Shown: positions 25,072 through 33,491 of the stretch, one piece after another
Layout of the letters: every line of letters begins with the position of its first letter
How positions within the stretch are numbered: position 1 is the stretch's first letter
Assembly: GCF_003131185.1 (NCBI RefSeq)
Contig: NZ_QFFU01000026.1
Span: 1 to 64,000, forward strand
Length of the DNA: 64,000 nucleotides
Reading direction: 5' to 3'
DNA from: Pseudomonas ovata
GTDB lineage: Bacteria; Pseudomonadota; Gammaproteobacteria; Pseudomonadales; Pseudomonadaceae
Translations under genes and position numbers: made by a program
Notes under the pieces: generated by a model
Seen by the model: the letters and a program-made list of their open reading frames with translations, nothing else
Database searches by the model: none
What the model was told of the DNA's origin: nothing

Positions 25072-26679
25072 TCACGGCGTTCGGTTGAGGGGTGCAGTGC
25101 AAAGGCCAGCCTGGACCGCCTGACGCTGGGCGATGATCTGCTCGGCCAGCAGGCCGATCACATGGCGCGCCGAGTTGGCCGCCGATTCCTGCCAGATGCC
25201 GACACCGCTTTGCACCAGCCCGTCGCCGGCCAAATACACCCGGCCGTGAGGTTTTTCGAGCAAGGCGCTGTCGAGGGCGGGAAAACGATCACGCGCCAGC
25301 CACGGCCCTTCACTGAACCGTATCTGCTCCCACGACACGGCCAGCGGGTGGCGCAGGTACTGCGAATAGCCAGGGTGCAACAGCTCGACCGCGTCTCTGG
25401 AGGCCTGGTATTGCGTCGCCAGTGGCTGCCGGCCAAATTCGCGGGCGTCGTCGCTGGTGAGGTAACCGGCCACCAGCAGGCCGTTGCGGGTGTTCAAGTC
25501 GTTGCTCGGGTACCAGAGCAGTCGCGCCGGGTGCTCGACCCAGGACAGGCCGCCATAAATGCGGTAGTCGCTTTCCCAGAAACGCGGTGACTGCCAGGCC
25601 ACCTTGGTGGCCTGGCCATTGGGGACACGCTGCAAGGCGGCCTTGACCGGCTCGCTGAAGTCGGTATCAAGCCGCGCCAGCAGCGGCAGCGGCACGGTGG
25701 AAATCAGGTAGTCGGCACGCACCACCTGCTCCAGACCGCAGGCGTGGTCGTGATAGGTCACCGCCACGCCGTCGTCGCGCTGGCGCAGGCTGCGCACCTC
25801 GGCGCCCAGCTGCACATGATCGCGAACCCGCTGGTAGAAGGCATCAGTGATCCGGTCCATACCGCCGACCGGCTGGAACATGGTCGCCGAGAACTCGGGA
25901 AACTCACTGTGCAGCAAGGCGCCCCACAACTCCGGATGCAGTAACCGGTCAAGGCTTAACGGCGTCAGGCTGCCCGGCAAGGCACCGGGGTGCCGCTGCG
26001 ACTCCCGGTGACCGGCGCGCAGGCTGCCTTCATAGGCCAGTTCCTGGGACAGGTCACCGTAGACCTGTAGAAACGCCAGCAACCGGGTGCGCTCCTCGTG
26101 GCTCAATACATCATCCAGCGCATCGCGCCTGACCGCCGTGGCCAGCAGGCCGGCCAGGTGCCCACGGGTGTCGTTGACGGCCTGGCCGACGGTGAACGCC
26201 GGCTGTTGCAGGTCCGGCCTGACCTGGGCGCCATGGCTGCTGTTGACCAGCACTTCCAGCGGTACGCCCAGCTCGCTGCAATAGTCGAGCAAGGTGCGAT
26301 GCTGGCTGGGAATACGCGCAGGCCCGGCATTGAAATATAAGCCAGGGTCAAGCCGCGCGGTCTGGCTGCGACCGTCGAGGTAGTCGACCCGGTCGCCATC
26401 GCGCAGCGTCCAGGTCCGCCCACCCACGCGCTGGCGGGCCTCCAGCACCTGCACCTTGAACCCTGCGCGGGTCAGTTCCAGTGCCGAGACCAGCCCGGCG
26501 ATACCAGCGCCCAGAACCAGCACGCTGGCGCCCTGCCCGGTGTTGGCGGCCAGCTTGAGCGGTTGCGGGCGACGGTGTGCAGAAGGCCCAAGGCCCAGTG
26601 CGGCCAGCGCCCCGGTCACTGCGCCCTCGCCGCCAACGGTGGCGAGGGTCGACAGGGCTTCACGTCGTGTCAGTGTCAT
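25072..26679 (-). CDS. Tat-type flavin monoamine/L-amino acid oxidase
   Basis: A 535-residue FAD oxidase. A twin-arginine start (TRREALSTLATVGG) and alanine-rich segment suggest Tat export to the periplasm. The dinucleotide-binding motif VLVLGAGIAGLVSALELTRAG is near residues 53-73 and continues into VLEARQRVGGRTWT, typical of the MAO/LAAO family. The C-terminal FAD contact reads RVYLAGDGLVQSGVGIWQESAANSARHV. Such enzymes oxidise amines or L-amino acids to imines with release of peroxide and ammonia. Between ABC-importer and RidA genes, it is the likely central catabolic enzyme of the cluster. Confidence 0.88.
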   Translation of the reverse strand: MTLTRREALSTLATVGGEGAVTGALAALGLGPSAHRRPQPLKLAANTGQGASVLVLGAGIAGLVSALELTRAGFKVQVLEARQRVGGRTWTLRDGDRVDYLDGRSQTARLDPGLYFNAGPARIPSQHRTLLDYCSELGVPLEVLVNSSHGAQVRPDLQQPAFTVGQAVNDTRGHLAGLLATAVRRDALDDVLSHEERTRLLAFLQVYGDLSQELAYEGSLRAGHRESQRHPGALPGSLTPLSLDRLLHPELWGALLHSEFPEFSATMFQPVGGMDRITDAFYQRVRDHVQLGAEVRSLRQRDDGVAVTYHDHACGLEQVVRADYLISTVPLPLLARLDTDFSEPVKAALQRVPNGQATKVAWQSPRFWESDYRIYGGLSWVEHPARLLWYPSNDLNTRNGLLVAGYLTSDDAREFGRQPLATQYQASRDAVELLHPGYSQYLRHPLAVSWEQIRFSEGPWLARDRFPALDSALLEKPHGRVYLAGDGLVQSGVGIWQESAANSARHVIGLLAEQIIAQRQAVQAGLCTAPLNRTP

Positions 26680-26694
26680 GTCCGTTCTCCTGGG

Positions 26695-27645
26695 TCAGTC
26701 CGGCAGGCCCGGTGGGTTGATCTGCGAGCGGGCGATGCGCTCGACATCCAGCCCCCAGCGCTGCAGCACCTGGGTGTATTGACCGCCCTCGATCACCCCT
26801 TGCAGGGCGGTATGAACGGGCGTGATCAGGCCGTTGTCCTTGCGGGTGGTCACGGCGATGTCGGCCTGCAAGGGCCAGCCGCCGTTGACCACCCCGACCC
26901 GACGTGTGCCGCCGGTCAGGGCGGCGGCATAGGCTGCGGTGGCGTTGGGCCCGAAGGTGGCATCGGAACGCCCGGACTGCACCGCCAGTTGCGCCGAGGC
27001 GTTGTCGTCGTAGTACTGCAGCAAGGCCGGCTTGAGCCCGGCCTTTTCATTGGCCTGGTTCCAGGCCAGCAGGACCTTCTCCTGATTGGTGCCGGAGCCG
27101 ACGATGATCTTCAGCCCCGCAATATCGGGGGCTGCGTTGATGGCCTGGATCGGGCTGGTGCTCTTGACGTAGAACCCCAGCACGTCCTGGCGGTAGGTGG
27201 CGAAATCGAAACGCTTCTTGCGCGCCTCGGTGACGGTCACGTTGCTGATCACGACGTCGTACTTGCCGGAGCTGACGCCCAGCGGCCAGTCCTCCCAACT
27301 GCTTTGCACGACATTGAGCTGCAGGCCCAGACTGTCAGCGATCAATTGCGCAGTGTCGGCCTCGCTGCCGATGGTGGTCTTGTCGTCACTGGCCAGCAAC
27401 GCCAGTGGCGGGTTGGAGGCGCCAGACACCGCCACGGTGAACTTGCCCGGCTGGGCGAACCTGAAACCGGCCGGGATCTGCGCGATGGCCGCCTCGTTGC
27501 GCGGCGCACGAATGCGCTCACGCTCGGCGCTGAGGTCGAACTTCACAACCTTGACATCGGCCGGGCCTGGGTCAGCCACGGCCAACTGGCCGAGGCTGAC
27601 GGCCAGCGCCAGCAAAGTGATACGGGTGGTATTAACAAGCATCAT
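26695..27645 (-). CDS. Amino-acid-type ABC transporter substrate-binding protein
   Basis: A 316-residue periplasmic binding protein of family 3 (polar amino acids). A signal peptide MMLVNTTRITLLALAVSLGQLAVA precedes the mature domain. Typical family segments are GSEADTAQLIADSLGLQLNVVQSSWEDWPLGVSSGKYDVVISNVTVTEARKKRFDFA (quoted in pieces: ISNVTVTEARKKRFDF) and the second lobe with VGSGTNQEKVL. An unusual 45-residue N-terminal extension (VKVVKFDLSAERERIRAPRNEA) lies before the binding domain. Start at ATGATG 27645/27642 with GGGAG upstream. It works with the ATPase and permease upstream. Confidence 0.88.
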   Translation of the reverse strand: MMLVNTTRITLLALAVSLGQLAVADPGPADVKVVKFDLSAERERIRAPRNEAAIAQIPAGFRFAQPGKFTVAVSGASNPPLALLASDDKTTIGSEADTAQLIADSLGLQLNVVQSSWEDWPLGVSSGKYDVVISNVTVTEARKKRFDFATYRQDVLGFYVKSTSPIQAINAAPDIAGLKIIVGSGTNQEKVLLAWNQANEKAGLKPALLQYYDDNASAQLAVQSGRSDATFGPNATAAYAAALTGGTRRVGVVNGGWPLQADIAVTTRKDNGLITPVHTALQGVIEGGQYTQVLQRWGLDVERIARSQINPPGLPD

Positions 27646-27670
27646 CGATGGACTCCCTGTGCATCCGGAT

Positions 27671-28456
27671 TCATAAGACCTTGCCGAAAAACGCGGCGGT
27701 GCGCGGGTGGCGCGGATGGTTGAAAATCTGCTGCGGCGGCCCCTGCTCGACCAGCCGGCCTTCGCACAGGAACACCACATGGTCGGCCACTTCACGGGCG
27801 AAACCGATCTCGTGGGTCACCACCACCAGGGTCACGCCCAGTCGGGCCAGGCCCTTGATCACGTCCAGCACTTCTCCGACCAACTCGGGGTCCAGGGCCG
27901 AGGTCGGCTCGTCGAACAGCAGGACCTTGGGCTCCAGCGCCAGGGCCCGGGCAATCGCCACGCGCTGTTGCTGGCCACCGGACAATTCCCGGGGGTAGGC
28001 ATCCGCCTTGTCGGCCAGGCCCACACGGGCCAGCAGCTCCAGCGCCCTGCCCGCTGCCTGTGGCTTGCTCCAGCGCTTGTGGGCCAGCGGCGCCTCGGCG
28101 ATGTTTTGCGCAGCGGTCAGGTGCGGGAACAGGTTGAAGTTCTGGAACACAAAGCCCACCTCGGCCCGGCGCTTGAGGACTTCACGCTCCTTGAGTTCGT
28201 ACAGAAGCTCGCCCTTGCGTCGGTAGCCAACGTACTCGCCATCGATGGTGATCAGCCCGTGGTCGATCTTTTCCAGGTGGTTGATGGTGCGCAGCAGGGT
28301 TGACTTGCCCGAGCCGGAAGGCCCGAGAATGACCGTGACCTTGCCCGGCTCGATGTCCAGGTCGATGCCCTTGAGCACCTCATGCTGGCCGTAACGCTTG
28401 CCCACGCCCTGGATACGGATATGGCCTGCCGGCCGTGCAGCATTGGCTTCAGCCAT
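27671..28456 (-). CDS. Amino-acid-type ABC transporter ATP-binding protein
   Basis: A 261-residue GlnQ/HisP-type ATPase. Walker A GPSGSGKSTLLRTINHLE near residues 42-59, Q-loop in FVFQNFNLFPHLT, signature LSGGQQQRVAIARAL, Walker B VLLFDEPTSALDPELVGEV and switch VVVTHEIGFAREVADHV are all present. Its start overlaps the end of the permease gene by 8 bp, showing translational coupling. It powers uptake of the amino acid or amine that feeds the oxidase. Confidence 0.92.
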   Translation of the reverse strand: MAEANAARPAGHIRIQGVGKRYGQHEVLKGIDLDIEPGKVTVILGPSGSGKSTLLRTINHLEKIDHGLITIDGEYVGYRRKGELLYELKEREVLKRRAEVGFVFQNFNLFPHLTAAQNIAEAPLAHKRWSKPQAAGRALELLARVGLADKADAYPRELSGGQQQRVAIARALALEPKVLLFDEPTSALDPELVGEVLDVIKGLARLGVTLVVVTHEIGFAREVADHVVFLCEGRLVEQGPPQQIFNHPRHPRTAAFFGKVL

Positions 28457-29423
28457 GACGACGCACCTCGATCCAGTGCTGCACGCGCTGCAGCGGTGTC
28501 GGTGGCAAGACCCGGCTGGTACCGCGGGCGAAATAACGCTCGACGTAGTACTGCAGGAGGGTCAGCACACTGGTGATGATCAGGTACCAGACCGTGGCCA
28601 CGATCAGCAGCGGGATCACGGCCTGGGTGCGGTTGTAGATGACCTGCACGGTGTAGAACAGCTCGGGCAGTGCCAGCACGTAGACGATCGAGGTGCCCTT
28701 GACCAGGCCGATGATCTCGTTGAAACCCGACGGCAGGATCGAACGCAGCGCCTGCGGCAGGATGATGCGCACGATGCGTCGGTGGGTCGGCAAACCCAGC
28801 GCGGCGGCGGCTTCATGCTGACCCTGGTCGACACCCAGGATGCCGCCGCGAATGATCTCGGCGGTGTAGGCCGCCTGCATCAATGACAGGCCCAGCACCG
28901 CCACGGTGAACTGGCTGAGTACATCCACCGTTGACCATTCGGCCAGGACCCAACCGGTGAACGGCACACCGAGCACGATGTGGTCGTAGAGGTAGGCGAA
29001 GTTGTAGAGGATGATCAGCACCAGCAGCGCCGGCAGCGACCGAAAGAACCAGATATAGCCCCAGGCCAGCGACGCCAGCAGCGGCGATTTCGACAACCGC
29101 GCCAGCGCCAGCGCAGTGCCGAGCACAATGCTGAACACCGTGCCCAGCAGGGTCAACAGCAAGGTCTGGCCCAGGCCGCGCAGCACCGACGGCGCCAGGA
29201 ACCATTCGGCGAACACGCCCCACTCCCAGCGTGGGTTGGTCAGCAGCGAATGACCCAGGGTCAGCAGCACCAGGACGGCGAACGCGGTGCCGACCCAGCG
29301 CCACGGATGGCGCGTCGGCACTACCCGCAGCACCTGGACAGGCGCCTGCCGACGCGGGGCGGTGGCGGTGGTGTAATCCTTGACCTCGTGGTGCAGATCG
29401 AAGGGTTTGGCGATGGTCGGCAT
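28449..29423 (-). CDS. Amino-acid-type ABC transporter permease
   Basis: A 324-residue HisM/GlnP-type permease with a long N-terminal cytosolic tail (about 60 residues) before the first membrane segment. Family hallmarks are LGQTLLLTLLGTVFSIVLG, FFRSLPALLVLIILYN, and the EAA loop QHEAAAALGLPTHRRIVRIILPQALRSILP. ATG 29423 is preceded by AAGGA. A single permease gene implies a homodimer. It is 52 bp downstream of receptor B. Confidence 0.9.
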   Translation of the reverse strand: MPTIAKPFDLHHEVKDYTTATAPRRQAPVQVLRVVPTRHPWRWVGTAFAVLVLLTLGHSLLTNPRWEWGVFAEWFLAPSVLRGLGQTLLLTLLGTVFSIVLGTALALARLSKSPLLASLAWGYIWFFRSLPALLVLIILYNFAYLYDHIVLGVPFTGWVLAEWSTVDVLSQFTVAVLGLSLMQAAYTAEIIRGGILGVDQGQHEAAAALGLPTHRRIVRIILPQALRSILPSGFNEIIGLVKGTSIVYVLALPELFYTVQVIYNRTQAVIPLLIVATVWYLIITSVLTLLQYYVERYFARGTSRVLPPTPLQRVQHWIEVRRHG

Positions 29424-29475
29424 GTGATATTCCTTGCAGGCAGAGACGTGTGTCGTGATCAACCGCACGGGCGGG

Positions 29476-31938
29476 TCAGAAGGCGTAGCTCAGGCGCGTG
29501 TAGTAGTAGCCACCGGTAAAGCCGTACGGCGAATAGGTGCCGTAGCTGCTGACCATGGTGCTGCTGGGCACACCTTGTTTTTCGGGATAAAGGTCGAACA
29601 GGTTCTTGGCGCCGATGGCCAGGTTCAGGTCGCGGGTAATGTCGTAGCCCACGTCCAGGTCGGTGATCCAGCGGGCCTGGTAGGTGCGATCCAGCGAGCG
29701 GTCGCTGGCGGTATTGACCTCGGTGTACTTGCCGTAGCGAGTCAGGGTCAGGTTGACGTTGAAGCGGTCGATCTTCCAGTCGCCGCTGAGGATGAACTTG
29801 GTGGCGGGCTGCACGCCGTCGATCACGTTGCGCGCCTTGCGGTCCATCAGCGCGTAGTCGGTGCCCAGGATGGTGGTGGAGTTCTTGTAGTTGAGGATCT
29901 CGGTGTCGTTGTAGTTGAACGCCGCCGTCCAGCGCAGCGAGCCGAAGCCGTCGAGGTCCTGGAGGTAGTTGCCGACCAGGTCGACGCCTTGGGTGCGGGT
30001 GTCGGCGCCATTGATGAAGTACTGCCCGCCCGAGGTCGAATCGATGCCATTGCCCAGCAGCACCTGGGTGACTTCGCTGCCCAGCAAGGTGTTGGTCAGG
30101 GTGATGCGGTCACGCAGGTTGATCACATAGGCATCGACGGTCAGGCTCAGGCGCTCGCTGGGCGTCAAGGCAAAGCCCAGGCTGAAGTTGGTCGAGCGCT
30201 CCGGCTTGAGCGATTCGGCGCCCAGCGCCTTGGCCGCGCCCGAATCCACCGGCAGCACGCCATAGTTGATCGACTGGTAGACGCCATCGACCACGCCATA
30301 GGTGGTCGAGCGGGCACTGAACAGGCTGTTGGCCAGGGACGGCGCCCGAAAGCCGTTGCTCACCGTGGCACGTACGGCAAACTGTGGCGTGAATTCATAG
30401 CGGGTGGTCAGCTTGCCGCTGCGGGTGGCGCCCACGCCCTGGTTGTAATGCTCGTAGCGCAGCGCCGTGCCTACGTACCACTGCGGCAACGGGTTGAACC
30501 CTACGTCGATGTAGCTGGCCAGGCTGTTGCGGGTAGCCTTGTCGGTCTGGTCGGGGGCAATACCGTTGGTGACCTGCGCGCCGGAGGCCGCGCAGTTGCC
30601 CGCCGCCAGGCAATAACCACCGTTGGCCCAGGACGCCCAGTCGCCCTCCTCGACCTCATAGCCATCACGGCGATGCTCGAACCCCAGCGACACATCCAGC
30701 GGCTTGCTCAGGCCGACATCGAAACCGCGTTTGAAATCCAGGTTGGTAGTCAGCTCGCTGGCGATCCAGGTGCCGGACTTGAATGAATTGGGCGTGGCCT
30801 CGCCCAGCGACGGGTTCTGGTTGTGCCAGGTGCCCTGTTCGGCATCGTTACGGCCATAGGTGGTCGACAAATCCCAGTCCCAGGCACCGACCTGGCCCTT
30901 GCCGCCGAAAGCGGCCTGGAAGTCTTCTTCGTCGATGTACCAGGTGGGCGTGTAGCCGCCCGGGTAACCATTGGGGCCAGTGCGAATGGTGTTGACGATG
31001 GTCGGCAGGCGAAAATTCTGGCCTTGCTCGTATTTGCGCCGGGACCAGGTGCTGAACGAGTACAGGGTCAGGTCGTCGCCAACCGGCAGTTCGGCGTTGT
31101 AGGCCAGGTTGAGCAGGTTGTTCTTCGGCGTGCCGTAACCGCCATAGGTCGATTTGCCCGCCAGGTCATAGGCCTGCGCATAGGTGTAGCCATTGTCGCT
31201 GGCCTTGTTGTCGTCGTTCTGGCTGCGCGCATCAAGGGCCAGTTGCAGGATACCGCCGCTACCCATCTCGAAGCCCTTGTTCAGGCTCTGCTGCACGGTC
31301 TGCTTCTTGCCGTCGTAGCCGATGCCGGCATGGGTGATGGACGTACCGCTGGTGTCGGCCTTGAGGATGATATTGATCACCCCGGCAATCGCGTCCGAGC
31401 CATATTGCGCCGCGGCACCGTCGCGCAGCACCTCGACGTGGTCGATGGCGCTGATGGGGATCAGGTCAAGGTCCGCGGGCGCTGCGCCGGTGTTGATACC
31501 GTTGATGTTCAACGTCGCGCTGGTGTGGCGGCGCTTGCCGTTGACCAGCACCAGCACCTCGGAGGCCGGCAGGCCGCGCAGGTTGGGGGCCTTGACCATG
31601 CCGCTGGCATCGGAGCCGGTCTTTTCCGGCAGGGTCAGCGACGGGATTACCGCACTCAGGGCTTCCATCAGGCCGGGCTTGCCGGTTTCCTGCAATTGCC
31701 TGGCGCCCACTACATCAATCGGCACCGGGCTGCTGGTCACCGTGCGCTGCTCAGCACCGCGGTTGCCGGTCACCACCACGGTCGACAGGGTGTCGGCCTG
31801 GCTACGGGGCGCAAGTGCCGGGTCATCGGCCTGCACGGCACCGGCCCAAAACAGCCCGGCAATGGCCAGCCCCAACGGGACGGGTGCGAATGTAGGGCGG
31901 CTTTCTTGCGCACCTTTGCCTTGAATCACAGGCTCCAT
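29476..31938 (-). CDS. TonB-dependent outer-membrane receptor B
   Basis: An 820-residue receptor. The signal region (VPLGLAIAGLFWAGAVQA) is followed by TonB-box-like TLSTVVVTGNRG, a plug with LRGLPASEVLVLVNGKRRHTSATLNINGINTG, then VEVLRDGAAAQYGSDAIAGVINIIL, and a barrel ending YYTRLSYAF. Start ATG 31938 has GGAGTG in front; the open frame to 32073 is rejected for lack of homology. The plug type matches large receptors of the sugar/peptide-uptake group rather than ferric siderophore transducers. First structural gene of the minus-strand block. Confidence 0.9.
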   Translation of the reverse strand: MEPVIQGKGAQESRPTFAPVPLGLAIAGLFWAGAVQADDPALAPRSQADTLSTVVVTGNRGAEQRTVTSSPVPIDVVGARQLQETGKPGLMEALSAVIPSLTLPEKTGSDASGMVKAPNLRGLPASEVLVLVNGKRRHTSATLNINGINTGAAPADLDLIPISAIDHVEVLRDGAAAQYGSDAIAGVINIILKADTSGTSITHAGIGYDGKKQTVQQSLNKGFEMGSGGILQLALDARSQNDDNKASDNGYTYAQAYDLAGKSTYGGYGTPKNNLLNLAYNAELPVGDDLTLYSFSTWSRRKYEQGQNFRLPTIVNTIRTGPNGYPGGYTPTWYIDEEDFQAAFGGKGQVGAWDWDLSTTYGRNDAEQGTWHNQNPSLGEATPNSFKSGTWIASELTTNLDFKRGFDVGLSKPLDVSLGFEHRRDGYEVEEGDWASWANGGYCLAAGNCAASGAQVTNGIAPDQTDKATRNSLASYIDVGFNPLPQWYVGTALRYEHYNQGVGATRSGKLTTRYEFTPQFAVRATVSNGFRAPSLANSLFSARSTTYGVVDGVYQSINYGVLPVDSGAAKALGAESLKPERSTNFSLGFALTPSERLSLTVDAYVINLRDRITLTNTLLGSEVTQVLLGNGIDSTSGGQYFINGADTRTQGVDLVGNYLQDLDGFGSLRWTAAFNYNDTEILNYKNSTTILGTDYALMDRKARNVIDGVQPATKFILSGDWKIDRFNVNLTLTRYGKYTEVNTASDRSLDRTYQARWITDLDVGYDITRDLNLAIGAKNLFDLYPEKQGVPSSTMVSSYGTYSPYGFTGGYYYTRLSYAF

Positions 31939-32091
31939 GGTCACTCCAGAACGAATGGCATGCGCCATCCGTGTCGCCAGACGGCGCAGTCGGGTACGTA
32001 CGCCATCATCGGGATGACGCGTTATAAAAAGGAGGAGACAGATGGCCGTGCTGCGCGCCGCCGTGGACGGCAAGACACGCGCAGGCAGACC

Positions 32092-32205
32092 TCAGCCGTT
32101 CAGGCCGGGCGGCGCAAGACAAAAGGGCGTGGGCGGGTACTTCTGGACAGGCCGTGTGGGCAGACGGCGCAGGCTATGCAGATCGCAGGACTGGGTGTGC
32201 GACAT
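32092..32205 (-). CDS. Possible 37-residue leader peptide upstream of receptor B
   Basis: A short frame starting MSHTQSCDLHSLRRLP and ending PPGLNG is preceded by a strong GGAAGGGAA ribosome-binding site seven bases before the ATG. It lies 153 bp upstream of receptor B on the same strand, followed by GC-rich complementary segments and a TCCTCCTTTTTAT tract (31.99-32.09 kb). The layout is that of a leader peptide plus attenuator. It has two cysteines and three arginines but no run of one amino acid. Unverified; it may also be chance. Confidence 0.45.
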   Translation of the reverse strand: MSHTQSCDLHSLRRLPTRPVQKYPPTPFCLAPPGLNG

Positions 32206-32534
32206 GGGGAGATTCCCTTCCAACATTCCTGCTCAGGGATCCTGTGGGATCACCCTGGCAACCTGCACAGCCTCAGGCGTCTGGCCTGGGATGCGAAGGT
32301 CTGCGATGCAGGCGCTTCTTCACATTGGGACCATCCTGGGTGCGGGGGTAGGCTGTTGAAAGCAAACATAACGGAATTTATAACGGTCAGATAATTCTAT
32401 TTGGCTATATCCAAATATGAATAAAACTTATCTAAACCTGCGCCCTGGATTCACCGAAGGTATAAACAGCCAGGTATAGGATCTGGTGAAGGGATGAATG
32501 ACGGCAAACAAGCCGTCTTCACCCTGCAGAAAGC
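32206..32534 (-). promoter_or_regulatory. AT-rich promoter region of the receptor-oxidase block
   Basis: About 330 bp without a gene. The 32.36-32.44 kb part is markedly AT-rich compared with surrounding DNA and contains ATTTGGCTATATCCAAAT at 32399-32416, a 6-bp-arm palindrome that could bind a dimeric regulator. Transcription of the minus-strand block most likely starts here. No individual promoter boxes were assigned. Confidence 0.45.
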
Positions 32535-32560
32535 AAAAAAGCGACCCTAAGGTCGCTTTC
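32535..32560 (-). terminator. Terminator of tRNA cassette 1
   Basis: GCGACC and GGTCGC (32541-32556) form the stem; on the minus strand, the direction of the tRNAs, it is followed by TTTTTTGC. The same element, with one base change, follows tRNA cassette 2. Confidence 0.88.
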
Positions 32561-32599
32561 TTGTTTGGCTCAGATCGTTCAGTGAACCTGAGCTGAAGA

Positions 32600-32676
32600 T
32601 GGCGCAGCGGACGGGACTCGAACCCGCGACCCCCGGCGTGACAGGCCGGTATTCTAACCGACTGAACTACCGCTGC
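32600..32676 (-). tRNA. tRNA-Asp (anticodon GTC), copy 1
   Basis: A 77-nt gene including the encoded CCA. The acceptor GCAGCGG pairs with CCGCTGC, the D-arm is TAGTTCAGTCGGTTAGA, the anticodon arm CCGGCCTGTCACGCCGG presents GTC, and the T-arm is CGCGGGTTCGAGTCCCG. Identical to the copy at 41198-41274. Confidence 0.97.
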
Positions 32677-32691
32677 GCATTGCACTGAGAT

Positions 32692-32767
32692 TGGTGGGTG
32701 ATGACGGGATCGAACCGCCGACCCTCTGCTTGTAAGGCAGATGCTCTCCCGGCTGAGCTAATCACCC
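32692..32767 (-). tRNA. tRNA-Val (anticodon TAC), copy 1
   Basis: A 76-nt gene including CCA. The acceptor GGGTGAT pairs with ATCACCC, the anticodon stem-loop CTGCCTTACAAGCAG presents TAC, and the T-arm is intact. It differs from copy 2 by one base in the D-loop region (GCCGGGAGA here, GCTGGGAGA there). Transcribed first, 15 bp before tRNA-Asp. Confidence 0.97.
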
Positions 32768-32797
32768 TTTGTCTCTCGGTGCGGCGCGCATTCTATG

Positions 32798-33020
32798 GCG
32801 TGCTGGCGGCAATAGCAAGCTTTTGTAACATCAACGTTTACGTATTGTTGCGGACACAGCGCCCAAGGGGCCGGTATAGAGCGAATCCATGACAAGCGGC
32901 TAATCCATAGCACGATGAATCTGCACGTTATCGGGTATTTGATAAAAGACGGGCCGCATGCAGACAAGCGACCCGCCGGGATACACTCATCAACCCGGCC
33001 TGGCTTGCGAGGAAGACCCC
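32798..33020. other. Gap between tRNA cassette 1 and the ubiquitin-like gene
   Basis: About 220 bp, the tRNA promoter side on the minus strand and presumably the promoter of the plus-strand ubiquitin-like gene. No hairpin, repeat or attachment-type core is obvious. A GAGGAAG ribosome-binding site at 33009-33015 belongs to the next gene. Confidence 0.35.
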
Positions 33021-33461
33021 ATGAAGCTGGTGGTTCATAGCTATTGCCTCAGAGGCGCACGCCAGGAGCCTTTGCTGCCTTCTGTCAGCCTGAGCCCCGC
33101 CTCATCGACCTTGACGGTGACCGAGCTTATCGGCCTGGCCGTTGCCGAACAGATCACCTTGCTGTCAGCCCAACATGTCGCGCAACAAGCCTCGCTGCGT
33201 GAAGTACTTGACCGCCAGTACCTGAGCGAGCGGGACATCGTTCAGCAAGCCGGTGAAGGCGTGATTGCCATGCCCCAGGCAAGCCTCCCTCCAGCACTGG
33301 ACGTTAGCGTTGAAATCAGACGTGCCTTGAAGGGCTTTGAAACCCGCGCTTTTCGCATTCTGCACAACGGCGTCATGCTGCAACGGCTCGATGAGTCAAT
33401 CGAGCTGAGCCCGACCTCCACGCTTGCCTTTATCCGCCTGGTGCCGCTGATGGGCGGCTGA
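33021..33461 (+). CDS. Ubiquitin-like beta-grasp protein with C-terminal Gly-Gly (candidate)
   Basis: A 146-residue protein I do not recognise by name. Its N-terminal strand MKLVVHSYCLRG and following SSTLTVTELIGLAV helix fit the start of a beta-grasp fold. The last ~40 residues (RAFRILHNGVMLQRL, then TSTLAFIRLVPLMGG) line up by eye with the ubiquitin segment QRLIFAGKQLEDG...ESTLHLVLRLRGG, and the chain ends exactly at GG. A ~60-residue Gln/Ala/Leu-rich insert separates the halves. ATG 33021 has GGAAG upstream. It lies 30 bp before a DUF4132-type gene, so the two form an operon. Conjugation or sulfur carriage by the GG end is inference only. Confidence 0.72.
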   Translation: MKLVVHSYCLRGARQEPLLPSVSLSPASSTLTVTELIGLAVAEQITLLSAQHVAQQASLREVLDRQYLSERDIVQQAGEGVIAMPQASLPPALDVSVEIRRALKGFETRAFRILHNGVMLQRLDESIELSPTSTLAFIRLVPLMGG

Positions 33462-33491
33462 TTCTCATCGTTCTCTTTCCCGGATGCCCTC

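Larger units (their letters stand above)
32527..32797. repeat. Direct repeat: tRNA-Asp/Val cassette, copy 1
   Basis: About 270 bp comprising terminator, tRNA-Asp, spacer, tRNA-Val and about 30 bp of the upstream flank (CCCTTTGTCTCTCGGTG). It is repeated in the same orientation at about 41125-41393 with only scattered differences. The two copies bracket the ubiquitin-like/DUF4132 genes and the carnitine genes. Confidence 0.9.
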
